Assembly (NCBI RefSeq): GCF_017876625.1
Contig: NZ_JAGIOH010000001.1
Span: 1,488,001 to 1,552,000, forward strand
Length of the DNA: 64,000 nt
Direction: 5' to 3'
Source: Streptomyces syringium
Lineage (GTDB): Bacteria > Actinomycetota > Actinomycetes > Streptomycetales > Streptomycetaceae
Shown here: positions 49,793 through 62,835 of the stretch, one piece after another
How the letters are laid out: each line of letters opens with the position of its first letter
How positions within the stretch are numbered: the first letter of the stretch is position 1
Position numbers and translations under genes: made by a program
The notes under the pieces: generated by a model
Databases searched by the model: none
What the model saw: only the letters and a program-made list of their open reading frames with translations
What the model was told of the DNA's origin: nothing

Positions 49793-50927
49793 GCTGGCCC
49801 TCCATGAGCTTCACAAAGCGGTCGAACAGGTACGCGGCGTCGTGCGGACCGGCTGCTGCCTCGGGGTGGTACTGGACGCTGAAAGCCGGCTGGTCGAGGA
49901 GCTGGAGCCCCTCCACCACGTTGTCGTTGAGACAGACGTGGGAGACCTCGACGCGGCCGTAGGGGGTGTCGGTCGCGGCGTCGAGCGGGGCGTCGACGGC
50001 GAAGCCGTGGTTGTGCGCGGTGACCTCGACCTTGCCGGTCGTGCGGTCCTGCACGGGCTGGTTGATGCCCCGGTGGCCGTACTTCAGTTTGTAGGTGCCG
50101 AAGCCGAGCGCGCGGCCGAGGATCTGGTTGCCGAAGCAGATGCCGAAGAGCGGCGTCCTGCGCTCCAGGACACTGCGCATCACGGAGACCGGGTGGTCGG
50201 CGGTGGCCGGGTCGCCCGGGCCGTTGGAGAAGAACACCCCGTCGGGGTCGAGGGCGTAGATGTCCTCCGCGGTGGCGGTGGCGGGCAGCACGTGCACCTC
50301 GATGCCGCGCTCGGCCATCCGGTGCGGGGTCATGCCCTTGATGCCGAGGTCGATCGCGGCGACGGTGAACTTCTTCGCACCGATCGCGGGGACGACGTAC
50401 GCCTCCTTGGTGGCGACCTCGGCGGCGAGGTCGGCGCCCTTCATCTCGGGGGCCCGGCGCACCTCGGCGAGCATGGTGTCCGCGTCGGGCAGGTTGTCGC
50501 CGGAGAAGATGCCGACCCGCATGGCGCCGCTCTCGCGCAGGTGGCGGGTGAGGGCGCGGGTGTCGATACCGCTGATGCCGACGACGCCCTGGGCGACGAG
50601 TTCCTCGTCGAGGGAGCGGCGCGAGCGCCAGTTGGAGGGGATCCGGGCGGGATCGCGCACCACGTAACCGGCGACCCAGATGCGGCCGGACTCGGGGTCC
50701 TCGTCGTTGACGCCGGTGTTGCCGACGTGCGGGGCCGTCATGACGACCACCTGACGGTGGTACGAGGGGTCGGTCAGGGTCTCCTGGTAGCCGGACATGC
50801 CGGTGTTGAAGACCGCCTCGCCGAAGGTCACCCCCACGGCCCCGTAGGCGCGGCCGCGGAAGGTACGGCCGTCCTCCAGGACGAGTACGGCGGGAACCTT
50901 GCTGGCTCCCCGGGTGGAGGTCGTCAT
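49785..50927 (-). CDS. carA: Carbamoyl-phosphate synthase, small (glutaminase) subunit
   Basis: Releases ammonia from glutamine for CarB. The 380-residue protein has the N-terminal CPSase_sm domain ([34 protein letters not shown]) and a C-terminal class I glutaminase with nucleophile Cys in [12 protein letters not shown] and the His/Glu pair in [14 protein letters not shown] 50927 overlaps the preceding gene's stop (ATGA), so translation is coupled. Confidence 0.98.
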
Positions 50928-51502
50928 CGTGCGCCTTCCGTCTGGTTCTCGTTGTGCTGTGCTTGTGCCGTGGCGATCGCCTCGACCCAGGCCGCGTGCT
51001 CGGCGGCCCGGTCGGAGCGGAAGCCGGAGTCCAGCTGCTTGCCGCCGTGCTCCCAGGTGATCACCAGCAGGCCGCCCTCGGCGAGGACCTTGCCGGCGAT
51101 GCCCTTGTCCAGCCGGGCGCCGCGCAGCCGGTCAGCGGGGATGAAGAAGTCCTGCGCCCCCGGCCGGACGACGCCCAGGCCTTGGTCCGTCAGGGTGAGC
51201 TCGACGCGGCTGCGGGTGCCGAGGCCGTGCGCGACCACGCGGTCGAGCCACTGCCCGGCGGTGGTGGAGCCGTGGTAGCGCCCGGTCATCGTGAGCGAGG
51301 GCGTGCCCGGCTCGTCGGGGACGTCGGGCAGCTCGGGCAGGTCGCCCTGGAGCGTGGCCCGCCACTTCCAGCCCTCGCGCATCAGCCAGTAGACGAGCGC
51401 GACGAAGAGCAGCAGTCCGACGACCCAGCCGATGCGCGCGGCCCAGTCGGTGACGTCCGCGGACTTCTGTTCCGCCGCCAGATTGATCAGTGCAGATGTC
51501 AC
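50924..51502 (-). CDS. Single-pass membrane protein with PH-like domain, in the pyr operon
   Basis: A 192-residue protein. One membrane segment ([18 protein letters not shown], about residues 25-43) is followed by a cytosolic beta-rich domain that looks PH-like ([47 protein letters not shown]). It overlaps both neighbours, pyrC (GTGA) and carA (ATGA), so it is made in step with pyrimidine enzymes. I know of no function. It might tether or regulate the carA-carB-pyrC enzymes at the membrane, but this is conjecture. Confidence 0.85.
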   Translation of the reverse strand: MTSALINLAAEQKSADVTDWAARIGWVVGLLLFVALVYWLMREGWKWRATLQGDLPELPDVPDEPGTPSLTMTGRYHGSTTAGQWLDRVVAHGLGTRSRVELTLTDQGLGVVRPGAQDFFIPADRLRGARLDKGIAGKVLAEGGLLVITWEHGGKQLDSGFRSDRAAEHAAWVEAIATAQAQHNENQTEGAR

Positions 51503-52785
51503 GCGAGATTCCCGTCCACGACCGTTGCCCGGCCCCGCAGGAAGGTGTGGGTGACGCGCCCCGGCAGCTCGCGGCCCTCGTAAGGGGTGTTGCGGCTGCG
51601 GGAGGCGAAGCCCGCGGGGTCCACGACACCACGGTAAGCGGAATCGAGCAGGGTGAGGTTGGCGGGCTCCCCGGCGGCGATCGGCCGTCCGTGTCCTTCG
51701 AGGCGGCCGATGGCGGCCGGGCGGACGGACATCCGGTCGGCGACGGCCTCCCAGTCGAGGAGACCGGTGTCGACCATCGTGTGCTGGACAACGGACAGGG
51801 CGGTCTCCAGCCCCACCATGCCCATGGCCGCCGCGCCCCACTCGCAGTCCTTGTCCTCGTGCGGGTGCGGGGCGTGGTCGGTGGCGACGATGTCGATGGT
51901 GCCGTCGGCGAGGGCCTCGCGCAGCGCCATGACATCGGCCTCGGTGCGCAGCGGCGGGTTGACCTTGTAGACCGGGTTGTACGAGCGCACCAGCTCGTCG
52001 GTGAGGAGCAGGTGGTGCGGGGTGACCTCGGCGGTCACGTCGATGCCGCGGGACTTGGCCCAGCGGACGATCTCGACGGAGCCGGCGGTGGAGAGGTGGC
52101 AGATGTGCACGCGGGAGCCGACGTGCTCGGCGAGCAGCACATCGCGGGCGATGATCGACTCCTCGGCGACGGCGGGCCAGCCGCCGAGGCCGAGCTCGGC
52201 GGAGACGATGCCCTCGTTCATCTGGGCGCCCTCGGTGAGGCGGGGCTCCTGGGCGTGCTGGGCGACGACGCCGTCGAAGGCCTTCACGTACTCCAGCGCG
52301 CGGCGCATGATCACCGCGTCGTCCACGCACTTGCCGTCGTCGGAGAAGACCCGCACCCCGGCGGCCGACTCGTGCATCGCGCCGAGCTCGGCGAGCTTCT
52401 TGCCCTCCAGGCCGACGGTGACGGCGCCGATGGGCTGTACGTCGCAGTAGCCGGACTCCTTGCCGAGCCGCCAGACCTGCTCGACGACGCCCGCGGTGTC
52501 GGCGACGGGGAAGGTGTTGGCCATGGCGAAGACGGCCGTGAAGCCGCCGCTCGCCGCGGCGCGGGTGCCGGTCAGGACCGTCTCGGAGTCCTCGCGGCCG
52601 GGCTCGCGCAGATGGGTGTGGAGGTCGACGAGGCCCGGCAGCAGGATCCGGCCGTCGGCCTCGATGACCTGGGCGCCCTCGGCGGACAGGCCCGTGCCGA
52701 CCTCGGCGATGGTCTCGCCGTCGATGAGGACGTCCTGCGGCTCGCCGCCGAGGACCTTCGCGCCGCGAATAAGGATCTTGCTCAT
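51499..52785 (-). CDS. pyrC: Dihydroorotase
   Basis: Cyclises carbamoyl aspartate to dihydroorotate. The 428-residue class I enzyme has the metal-binding DLHTHLREPG near residue 57, later VAQHAQEP and ICHLSTAGS with zinc His ligands, and DIVATDHAPH with the catalytic Asp. It follows pyrB by 2 bases. ATG 52785 follows ribosome site GAGGAG upstream. Confidence 0.97.
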   Translation of the reverse strand: MSKILIRGAKVLGGEPQDVLIDGETIAEVGTGLSAEGAQVIEADGRILLPGLVDLHTHLREPGREDSETVLTGTRAAASGGFTAVFAMANTFPVADTAGVVEQVWRLGKESGYCDVQPIGAVTVGLEGKKLAELGAMHESAAGVRVFSDDGKCVDDAVIMRRALEYVKAFDGVVAQHAQEPRLTEGAQMNEGIVSAELGLGGWPAVAEESIIARDVLLAEHVGSRVHICHLSTAGSVEIVRWAKSRGIDVTAEVTPHHLLLTDELVRSYNPVYKVNPPLRTEADVMALREALADGTIDIVATDHAPHPHEDKDCEWGAAAMGMVGLETALSVVQHTMVDTGLLDWEAVADRMSVRPAAIGRLEGHGRPIAAGEPANLTLLDSAYRGVVDPAGFASRSRNTPYEGRELPGRVTHTFLRGRATVVDGNLA

Positions 52786-52787
52786 GA

Positions 52788-53834
<1,047 letters not shown>

Positions 53835-53963
53835 CCGGTTACTCCGTGGTCGAGGAGGTATGGGGGTGCCTGGGCGAGCGGCTGCCGGGCATGCGGCGGC
53901 ACGGCCCCGGGACCGTTCGGGCCCTGGGCGAGGTGCCGGAGACCCGGGCGGTGGGGCGTGGCG

Positions 53964-54600
<637 letters not shown>

Positions 54601-54621
54601 ATTAAAGGACGTCGGATTAAC

Positions 54622-54654
54622 GTGTTTCACGGTACCAGGGCCCCAGCGAAACAC
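54622..54654. promoter_or_regulatory. Inverted repeat in the pyrR promoter region
   Basis: GTGTTTC (54622-54628) and GAAACAC (54648-54654) are perfect 7-base arms 19 bases apart. TACCGT (minus strand, 54634-54629) between them may be the pyrR -10. The repeat could be an operator; no regulator is known. Confidence 0.35.
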
Positions 54655-54695
54655 TCACCACCGCCCCACGCGGGCCAGGGTGTGGACCATTCGGC

Positions 54696-54725
54696 TTGAC
54701 GAAGCCAGATTACGCTGCGTAACCT
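54696..54725 (+). promoter_or_regulatory. bldD promoter with BldD box
   Basis: TTGACG (54696-54701) and TAACCT (54720-54725), 18 apart, form the promoter. Between and over them, ATTACGCTGCGTAAC (54709-54723) matches the BldD palindrome nTnACnC(A/T)GnGTnAn at every fixed position. BldD is known to repress its own gene. Confidence 0.9.
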
Positions 54726-54784
54726 CACAGTGAGTTACCAGCCCGCGGCGGAGCCGCATATCGATACGCTGTCTGGGGAGCTTT

Positions 54785-55285
54785 ATGTCCAGCGAATACG
54801 CCAAACAGCTCGGGGCCAAGCTCCGTGCCATCCGCACCCAGCAGGGCCTCTCCCTCCATGGCGTCGAGGAGAAGTCCCAGGGCCGCTGGAAGGCCGTGGT
54901 AGTGGGTTCGTACGAGCGCGGCGACCGTGCCGTGACCGTGCAGCGCCTGGCCGAGCTGGCCGATTTCTACGGCGTGCCGGTGCAGGAGCTGCTGCCGGGC
55001 ACCACGCCCGGCGGTGCCGCCGAGCCGCCGCCGAAGCTCGTTCTGGACCTGGAGCGGCTGGCCCACGTGCCGGCCGAGAAGGCGGGCCCCCTCCAGCGCT
55101 ACGCCGCGACCATCCAGAGCCAGCGCGGCGATTACAACGGCAAGGTGCTGTCGATCCGCCAGGACGACCTGCGCACCCTCGCGGTGATCTATGACCAGTC
55201 GCCCTCGGTGCTGACCGAGCAGCTGATCAGCTGGGGCGTGCTCGACGCGGACGCGCGCCGTGCCGTGCAGCACGAAGACGCCTGA
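54785..55285 (+). CDS. bldD: BldD, master developmental repressor responding to c-di-GMP
   Basis: A 166-residue regulator that holds Streptomyces in vegetative growth. The N-terminal XRE-type HTH (LGAKLRAIRTQQGLSLHGVE; VVGSYERGDRAVTVQRL) binds DNA. The C-terminal domain has the c-di-GMP signature RGD-x8-RQDD (RGDYNGKVLSIRQDD, residues ~117-131): a c-di-GMP tetramer glues two domains and activates DNA binding. Near-identical to the S. coelicolor protein as I remember it, apart from the last few residues. ATG 54785 has GGGGAG upstream. Confidence 0.99.
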   Translation: MSSEYAKQLGAKLRAIRTQQGLSLHGVEEKSQGRWKAVVVGSYERGDRAVTVQRLAELADFYGVPVQELLPGTTPGGAAEPPPKLVLDLERLAHVPAEKAGPLQRYAATIQSQRGDYNGKVLSIRQDDLRTLAVIYDQSPSVLTEQLISWGVLDADARRAVQHEDA

Positions 55286-55356
55286 CGCGTCAGCGTTCGG
55301 TCGCCGTCTTCTGCGCAGACCGTGGCGGAAACCGCGGAAATCTGAGCAGAAACGTA

Positions 55357-55409
55357 CCGCCGGGGGCGGTGGAACCCTTTCGGGTTCTCACCGCCCCCGG
55401 CGGTTTTTT
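55357..55409 (+). terminator. Terminator between bldD and nusB
   Basis: A 15-base outer stem (55357-55371 with 55389-55403) and a 6-base inner stem around TTTC, followed by six T. Convergent position; the A/T tails suit bldD, with nusB on the other side. Confidence 0.93.
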
Positions 55410-55452
55410 GCGCTGTGCGGGTGCTGTGCGGGTGCTGTGCGGTCCGCGGCGG

Positions 55453-55884
55453 CTATTCCGCGCGCCGCAGCCCCGGCTTGAGCTCCTTGAAACGGCCGAG
55501 CAGACCGTTGACGAAAGCGGGCGAGTCGTCGGTGGAGAACTCCTTGGCGAGCTGCACCGCCTCGTCGATCGCCACCGCGTCCGGGGTCTCGTCCTCCCAG
55601 ATCAGCTCGTACGCACCGAGGCGCACGATGTTCCGGTCGGCGACCGGCATCCGGTCCAGGTCCCAGTCGACCGCATAGGTCGCGATCAGCTCGTCGATCC
55701 GGGACACGTGCTGCGCGTATCCCTCGACCAGCTGCATCGTGTACTCGTTGACCGGCGGCTGCCGGTCGTCGGACCGCGAGTGCCGGACCCAGTCCGCGAG
55801 CACGTTCTGCACGGAGGAACCGCGCTGATCGGCCTCGAAGAGGATCTGGAAGGCGCGCTTACGGGCCTTGCTACGGGCGGCCAC
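55453..55884 (-). CDS. nusB: Transcription antitermination factor NusB
   Basis: A 143-residue all-alpha protein that, with NusE (S10), binds boxA RNA and keeps rRNA transcription processive. SKARKRAFQILFEADQRGS is the N-terminal arginine-rich signature and VDWDLDRMPVADRNIVRLGAYEL the conserved C-terminal region. Complete. It follows efp by 2 bases; efp-nusB co-transcription is usual. Confidence 0.96.
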   Translation of the reverse strand: MAARSKARKRAFQILFEADQRGSSVQNVLADWVRHSRSDDRQPPVNEYTMQLVEGYAQHVSRIDELIATYAVDWDLDRMPVADRNIVRLGAYELIWEDETPDAVAIDEAVQLAKEFSTDDSPAFVNGLLGRFKELKPGLRRAE

Positions 55885-55886
55885 GG

Positions 55887-56453
55887 TTAGCTGTTCACCC
55901 GACCGAGGTAATCACCGGTGCGAGTGTCGACCTTGATCTTCTCACCCGTGGTGATGAAGAGCGGGACCTGGATCTCGTAACCGGTCTCCAGCTTGGCGGG
56001 CTTGGTGCCACCGGTGGAGCGGTCGCCCTGGACGCCCGGGTCGGTGTGCTCGATGACGAGCTCGACCGCGGCCGGCAGCTCGACGTAGAGCACCTCGTCG
56101 CCGTGCTTGGCGACGACGGCCTCGAAGCCCTCGAGCAGGAAGTTGGCGGCGTCACCGACGGCCTTGCGGTCGACGTGCAGCTGGTCGTACGTGTCCATGT
56201 CCATGAACACGAAGTACTCGCCGTCCATGTACGAGAACTGCATACCGCGCTTGTCGACGGTGGCCGTCTCGACCTTGACGCCGGCGTTGAAGGTCTTGTC
56301 GACGACCTTGCCCGACAGCACATTCTTGAGCTTGGTACGGACGAAGGCGGGGCCCTTGCCGGGCTTGACGTGCTGGAACTCGACGACGGACCAGAGCTGG
56401 CCCCCGTCGAGCTTGAGCACCATGCCGTTCTTGAGGTCGTTCGTGGAAGCCAC
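55887..56453 (-). CDS. efp: Translation elongation factor P
   Basis: Relieves ribosome stalling at polyproline stretches. The 188-residue, three-domain protein has the loop [17 protein letters not shown] (tip Lys near residue 33), which in actinobacteria does not appear to require the EpmA/EarP modification. The C-terminal signature [20 protein letters not shown] is intact. GTG 56453 is the start. Confidence 0.98.
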   Translation of the reverse strand: MASTNDLKNGMVLKLDGGQLWSVVEFQHVKPGKGPAFVRTKLKNVLSGKVVDKTFNAGVKVETATVDKRGMQFSYMDGEYFVFMDMDTYDQLHVDRKAVGDAANFLLEGFEAVVAKHGDEVLYVELPAAVELVIEHTDPGVQGDRSTGGTKPAKLETGYEIQVPLFITTGEKIKVDTRTGDYLGRVNS

Positions 56454-56501
56454 GGTTGCGGAATCTCCTGGACTGAAGCTGGTGGAACCAGGAGATGCGC
56501 G

Positions 56502-57608
56502 CTAAAGCGCGAGCAGCTCCTTGGTCGTGATGGTGAGTAGCTCGGGTCCGCCGTCCGCCTCAGGGCGGACGACGAGCGTGTCATCGATCCGGACGCCGCC
56601 CCGCCCCGGGAGGTGAACCCCCGGATCTACGGTGACCGGCACGCAAGCGTCCAGTTTACCCATGGCCGAGGGCGCCAGCCGAGGGTCCTCGCCGATTTCG
56701 AGTCCCACACCGTGGCCGATGCGCGGTCCGAGCCGCTCGGCGTGCCCCGCGCCCTCCAGCACCAGCCGTGCCGCGCGGTCCACTTCGCGATACGCGGCGC
56801 CCGGTGCGAGCGCCTCCCGGCCGGCTCGCTGGGCTGCGAACACGTGCTCGTACAGCTCGATCTGCCAGTCCGCCGGGGAGGTGCCGATCACAAACGTACG
56901 GGCCACCTCGCTGCGGTAGCCGCGGTAGTCGGCGCCCAGGCAGACACTGAGGAAATCTCCTTCCTCCACCCGGCGGTCGCTGGGCGGATGACCGACCAGA
57001 CCCGAATTCGGCCCGGTGCCGACCGACGTCGGAAAGGCGGGGCCCCGCGCGCCGTGATCGATCAGCCGGCGCTCGAGTTCCAGCGCGAGGTGCCGCTCGG
57101 TGCGCCCGACGAGGATCGATTCGAGCAGCTCGCCCAGGGCGTGGTCGGCGATCTCCGCGGCGATGCGCAGCGTGGAGATCTCCTCGTCGTCCTTGACGAT
57201 CCGCTGCTGCTCCACAGCCGTACCGAGATCCGCCAGCCGCAGCCCGGGCGCGACGGAGCGCAGCGCGCGGTGCCGGGCCACGGTCAGATGGTGCTCCTCG
57301 ACCGCGAGGGAGCCCACCTTGGCGGCCGCGGCGCGCTCGGCACCCGCCACGGCCGGGTCGCCCTCCGGCGTCGGCAGCACCACGACCCGCAGATCCTCGG
57401 CGGGCCGGCCGGCCGCGCCGTCCGCGTACGGATCGTCGGCGCACAGCAGCACGTCCTCGCCCCCGCCGACCAGCAGCGCGGCGCCGGCGGGGGCCCCGCC
57501 TGCCAGATAGCGGACATTGGCGTCCCCGGAGACGAGGGCGGCCTCGCTGCCGGCCGCCTCGCACCGCTCGCGCAGCCGCGTGCGCCGTGCCGCGTAGACC
57601 TCGGACAT
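56502..57608 (-). CDS. M24-family (Xaa-Pro aminopeptidase-like) protein with altered metal ligands
   Basis: A 368-residue pita-bread-fold protein. The N-terminal creatinase-like domain (residues ~1-125) is followed by the catalytic-type domain (AAEIADHALGELLESI onward). Aligning by eye with PepP, the usual Asp-Asp-His-Glu-Glu metal ligands appear as Cys (SVCLGADY), Glu (RSEVARTF), His (GHGVGLEI), Asp (VDPGVHL) and Asp (RIDDTLVV). A true aminopeptidase is therefore doubtful. It lies 48 bases before efp, where a pepP/pepQ gene normally sits. ATG 57608. Confidence 0.85.
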   Translation of the reverse strand: MSEVYAARRTRLRERCEAAGSEAALVSGDANVRYLAGGAPAGAALLVGGGEDVLLCADDPYADGAAGRPAEDLRVVVLPTPEGDPAVAGAERAAAAKVGSLAVEEHHLTVARHRALRSVAPGLRLADLGTAVEQQRIVKDDEEISTLRIAAEIADHALGELLESILVGRTERHLALELERRLIDHGARGPAFPTSVGTGPNSGLVGHPPSDRRVEEGDFLSVCLGADYRGYRSEVARTFVIGTSPADWQIELYEHVFAAQRAGREALAPGAAYREVDRAARLVLEGAGHAERLGPRIGHGVGLEIGEDPRLAPSAMGKLDACVPVTVDPGVHLPGRGGVRIDDTLVVRPEADGGPELLTITTKELLAL

Positions 57609-57691
57609 GCTTCCGAGCGTACGGTCAGGCGCCGTGGGCGGCCGTTCCAGCGCGTCCGACCGAGGGCCGGACCGGAAGCGGTCCCGGGGGC

Positions 57692-58333
57692 CTACCAGCC
57701 GGGCGGGCCGGCCAGTGCGCGGGCGACCACGTCGTCCAGGAGCCGGGCGGTGGTGGTGACGTCCTGCTGGGAGTTGTCGATGATGGGCAGGCCGGAGCCG
57801 TACCAGCCGGCCATGCGGCCGTGGATCCGGGCGACCTCCTCGTCACTGAGGCGGCGGTTGCCACTGCGCTCGGCGTTGCGCTCCAGGACGACCTCCAGGC
57901 CCGGCAGCAGCACGACGGGCAGCAGGCCGGGCCCGACGTGCCGCTTCCAGCCGCCGAGGCCCACGACGGGCCGGTCGGGGAAGACGGCGTCGTCGAGGAT
58001 GCAGGAGATGCCGTTGGCCAGGAAATTGCGGGCCGCGAAGCCGCAGGTGCGGCGGGCGAGCCGGTACTGGGCCTCGGAGTGGTCGTTCCACCCGGACTGC
58101 GGGTCGGCGAAGCCGGAGCGCACCCATTCGCGCACGTCGTCGAGGCTGATGTGGGCCGTGGGCACCCGGCGGGTATCGGCCCAGTGCCGGGCCACGGTGG
58201 TCTTGCCCGCGCCCGCCGGGCCGATGAGCAGCACCGCGACGGCGGCGGTCTGCGCCACGGCGTCCTGCCCGGGCGCGGGCGGCGGCACTGCCGGCATCGG
58301 GGGGTGCGTTGGCGGCCCCACGGGGTACTGCAT
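57692..58333 (-). CDS. P-loop kinase-like ATPase
   Basis: A 213-residue protein. A Pro-rich leader of ~30 residues precedes the Walker A GPAGAGKTT. HISLDDVREWVRSGFADP and ISCILDDAVFPDR are the later nucleotide and substrate regions, as in AAA_33/zeta-toxin-like or small-molecule kinases. The family label 'ATP-binding protein' is all the sequence supports. It lies 83 bases upstream of the M24 gene on the same strand. ATG 58333. Confidence 0.8.
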   Translation of the reverse strand: MQYPVGPPTHPPMPAVPPPAPGQDAVAQTAAVAVLLIGPAGAGKTTVARHWADTRRVPTAHISLDDVREWVRSGFADPQSGWNDHSEAQYRLARRTCGFAARNFLANGISCILDDAVFPDRPVVGLGGWKRHVGPGLLPVVLLPGLEVVLERNAERSGNRRLSDEEVARIHGRMAGWYGSGLPIIDNSQQDVTTTARLLDDVVARALAGPPGW

Positions 58334-58407
58334 CCGGTGGCACTCCGTCTCGTACGGGCGACTGGCGGGGGGTCCCCCCTGGCCCCCGGACCGCGCTGAC
58401 GCGCGGC

Positions 58408-58483
58408 GTCCTCGAACGCCGGACGGACTGAATTTCAGCCCGCTGGGGGCACCTCCCAGCGGTAGCTGGGGGAGTTCGAGGAC
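58408..58483. repeat. Streptomyces intergenic repeat between aroQ and the P-loop gene
   Basis: GTCCTCGAAC (58408-58417) and GTTCGAGGAC (58474-58483) enclose CGCCGGACGG, a CTGAATTTCAG palindrome and CCCAGCGGTAGCTGGG. These sub-motifs are widespread in Streptomyces intergenic repeats. It likely also ends the aro transcript. Confidence 0.75.
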
Positions 58484-58551
58484 CGGAGTCGGGAAGGGGC
58501 GGGACCGGGGAAAGAGTAAGCTCTCCGGCTCCCACCGGGGGAACGGCCCCG

Positions 58552-60632
<2,081 letters not shown>

Positions 60633-60636
<4 letters not shown>

Positions 60637-61817
60637 TTGATGGCCAGGTTGTCGAGGTAGCCCCGGACGTTGCGACGCGTCTCGGTGACGCTGTCGCCGC
60701 CGAACTTCTCGACGACCGCGTCCGCCAGGACGAGCGCCACCATGGCCTCGGCGACGATGCCGGCGGCGGGGACGGCACAGACGTCGGAGCGCTGGTGGTG
60801 CGCCTGCGTCGCCTCGCCGGTGACGACGTCGACGGTGGCCAGCGCGCGCGGCACGGTCGCGATCGGCTTCATCGCCGCCCGGACGCGCAGCAGCTCACCG
60901 GTGGTCAGACCGCCCTCGGTGCCGCCGGAGCGGCCGGAGGTGCGGCGGATGCCGTCCTCGGTGGCGACGATCTCGTCGTGCGCCTTGGAGCCGGGCACCC
61001 GGGCCAGGTCGAAGCCGTCGCCGACCTCGACGCCCTTGATGGCCTGAATGCCCATCAGAGCGGCGGCCAGGCGGGCGTCCAGACGCCGGTCCCAGTGGAC
61101 GTGCGAGCCGAGGCCGACCGGCACGCCGTAGGCGAGGACCTCGACGACGCCACCGAGGGTGTCACCGTCCTTGTGGGCCTGGTCGATCTCGGCGACCATC
61201 GCCTTCGACGCGTCGGCGTCCAGGCAGCGCACCGGGTCGGCGTCGAGCCGCTCGACGTCGGAGGGCTTGGGGAGGACGCCGTACGGGGCCTTGGCCGCCG
61301 CCAGCTCCACCACGTGCGAGACGATCTCGATGCCGGCCGTCTCCTTGAGGAAGGAACGGGCGACGGCGCCGAGGGCGACACGGGCGGCGGTCTCACGGGC
61401 GGAGGCGCGCTCCAGGACCGGCCGGGCCTCGTCGAAACCGTACTTCTGCATCCCCGCGAGGTCGGCGTGGCCGGGGCGCGGCCGGGTCAGCGGGGCGTTG
61501 CGGGCCAGCGAGGCGAGCTCGTCGGGGTCCACCGGGTCGGCCGCCATGACCTTTTCCCACTTGGGCCACTCGGTGTTGCCCACCATGACCGCGATCGGGG
61601 AACCCATGGACAGGCCGTGGCGGACACCGCCGAGGAAGGTGATCTCGTCACGCTCGAACTTCATGCGCGCGCCGCGCCCATAGCCGAGGCGCCGTCGGGC
61701 CAGGTGGTCCGCCACCATGTCGGTGGTGATCGGCACGCCGGCGGGAAGGCCCTCCAGCGTCGCCACGAGTGCGGGGCCGTGCGACTCCCCGGCCGTCAGC
61801 CAGCGCAACCTGCTCAA
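60633..61817 (-). CDS. aroC: Chorismate synthase
   Basis: The last step to chorismate, with reduced FMN. The 394-residue protein has [14 protein letters not shown] at its start, [13 protein letters not shown] and the C-terminal [22 protein letters not shown] 61817 is chosen because GAGGAG lies 6 bases upstream and the protein then begins like other chorismate synthases. Confidence 0.97.
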
Positions 61818-61989
61818 CGGGACTCCTCTTGCTCGCGCCTGGATCATGCGGTGACGTGTCCGGAGCGCGTGCGCGGCCCGGGCCCGCCACCTCAGATCCT
61901 CCCACGACCCGGAGCCCCTTCCGGCAGCCGGTCCGGGTTGTGGACCGGTCGCGTCGGCTCCGGTAACGGGCCGGGGGCCGCCTCGCGGG

Positions 61990-62835
61990 TCAGGCCGTAC
62001 GGGCCGCGAGGGCCGCCTCGCCCGCCGCGCGCATAGCGGCCAGCGGGGCGGTGGGGCACCCGGTCATCTGCTCGACCTGCAGCACCGCCTGGTGGACGAG
62101 CAGGTCCAGGCCGCCGAGGATCGCGCCGCCGCGGTCCGCCCAGGCGGCCGCCAGCGGGGTCGGCCACGGCTCGTAGAGCACGTCGAAGAGCGTGCCGGGG
62201 TGCTCCGGGACCTCGGCCGCGAGGCCGTCCGTGGCCCCGGCCGGGGTGGTCGCGACGACCAGCGGCGCACCGAGGCCCTCGGCCGCGCGGCTCCAGTCGG
62301 CGGTGCGGACGTCGACACCGAGCCGCTCGCCCCAGTGCCGCATCTCGGCGGCGCGCTCGGCGCTGCGGACGTAGGCGGTGACCTCGCCGGTGCAGATCCG
62401 GGCGAGGGCGGCGAGGGCGGAGGAGGCCGTGGCCCCGGCGCCGAGCACGGTGGCGGAGGCCACCTTCTCGACGCCGCGCTCGCGCAGCGCCGCCGCGATG
62501 CCGGGGATGTCGGTGTTGTCGCCCAGGCGGCGGCCGTCGCCGGTGAGGACGACGGTGTTGACGGCCCCGACGGACTCGGCCGTGGCGCTGATGCCGTCCA
62601 GCAGCGGGATGACCGCCCGCTTGAGCGGCATGGTCAGGGAGAGCCCCGCCCAGGTGCCGTCGAGTCCGTCCAGGAAGCCGGGCAGCGCGGCCTCGTCGAC
62701 CTCGAAGCGGTCGTAGGTCCACTCCCCCAGGCCCAGGTCCGCGTACGCGGCCCGGTGCAGGACCGGGGAGAGCGAGTGGGCGATCGGCGAACCGAGCACC
62801 GCCGCCCGGCGGCGGTGCTCCCTCGGGTCACTCAT
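61990..62835 (-). CDS. aroE: Shikimate dehydrogenase
   Basis: Fourth shikimate step, NADPH-dependent. The 281-residue protein has [19 protein letters not shown] at the N-terminus, the catalytic Lys in [24 protein letters not shown] and the NADP loop [18 protein letters not shown] 62835 overlaps the mltG stop (ATGA), so it is coupled to mltG. It is separated from aroC by 172 bases with no clear terminator. Confidence 0.96.
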   Translation of the reverse strand: MSDPREHRRRAAVLGSPIAHSLSPVLHRAAYADLGLGEWTYDRFEVDEAALPGFLDGLDGTWAGLSLTMPLKRAVIPLLDGISATAESVGAVNTVVLTGDGRRLGDNTDIPGIAAALRERGVEKVASATVLGAGATASSALAALARICTGEVTAYVRSAERAAEMRHWGERLGVDVRTADWSRAAEGLGAPLVVATTPAGATDGLAAEVPEHPGTLFDVLYEPWPTPLAAAWADRGGAILGGLDLLVHQAVLQVEQMTGCPTAPLAAMRAAGEAALAARTA

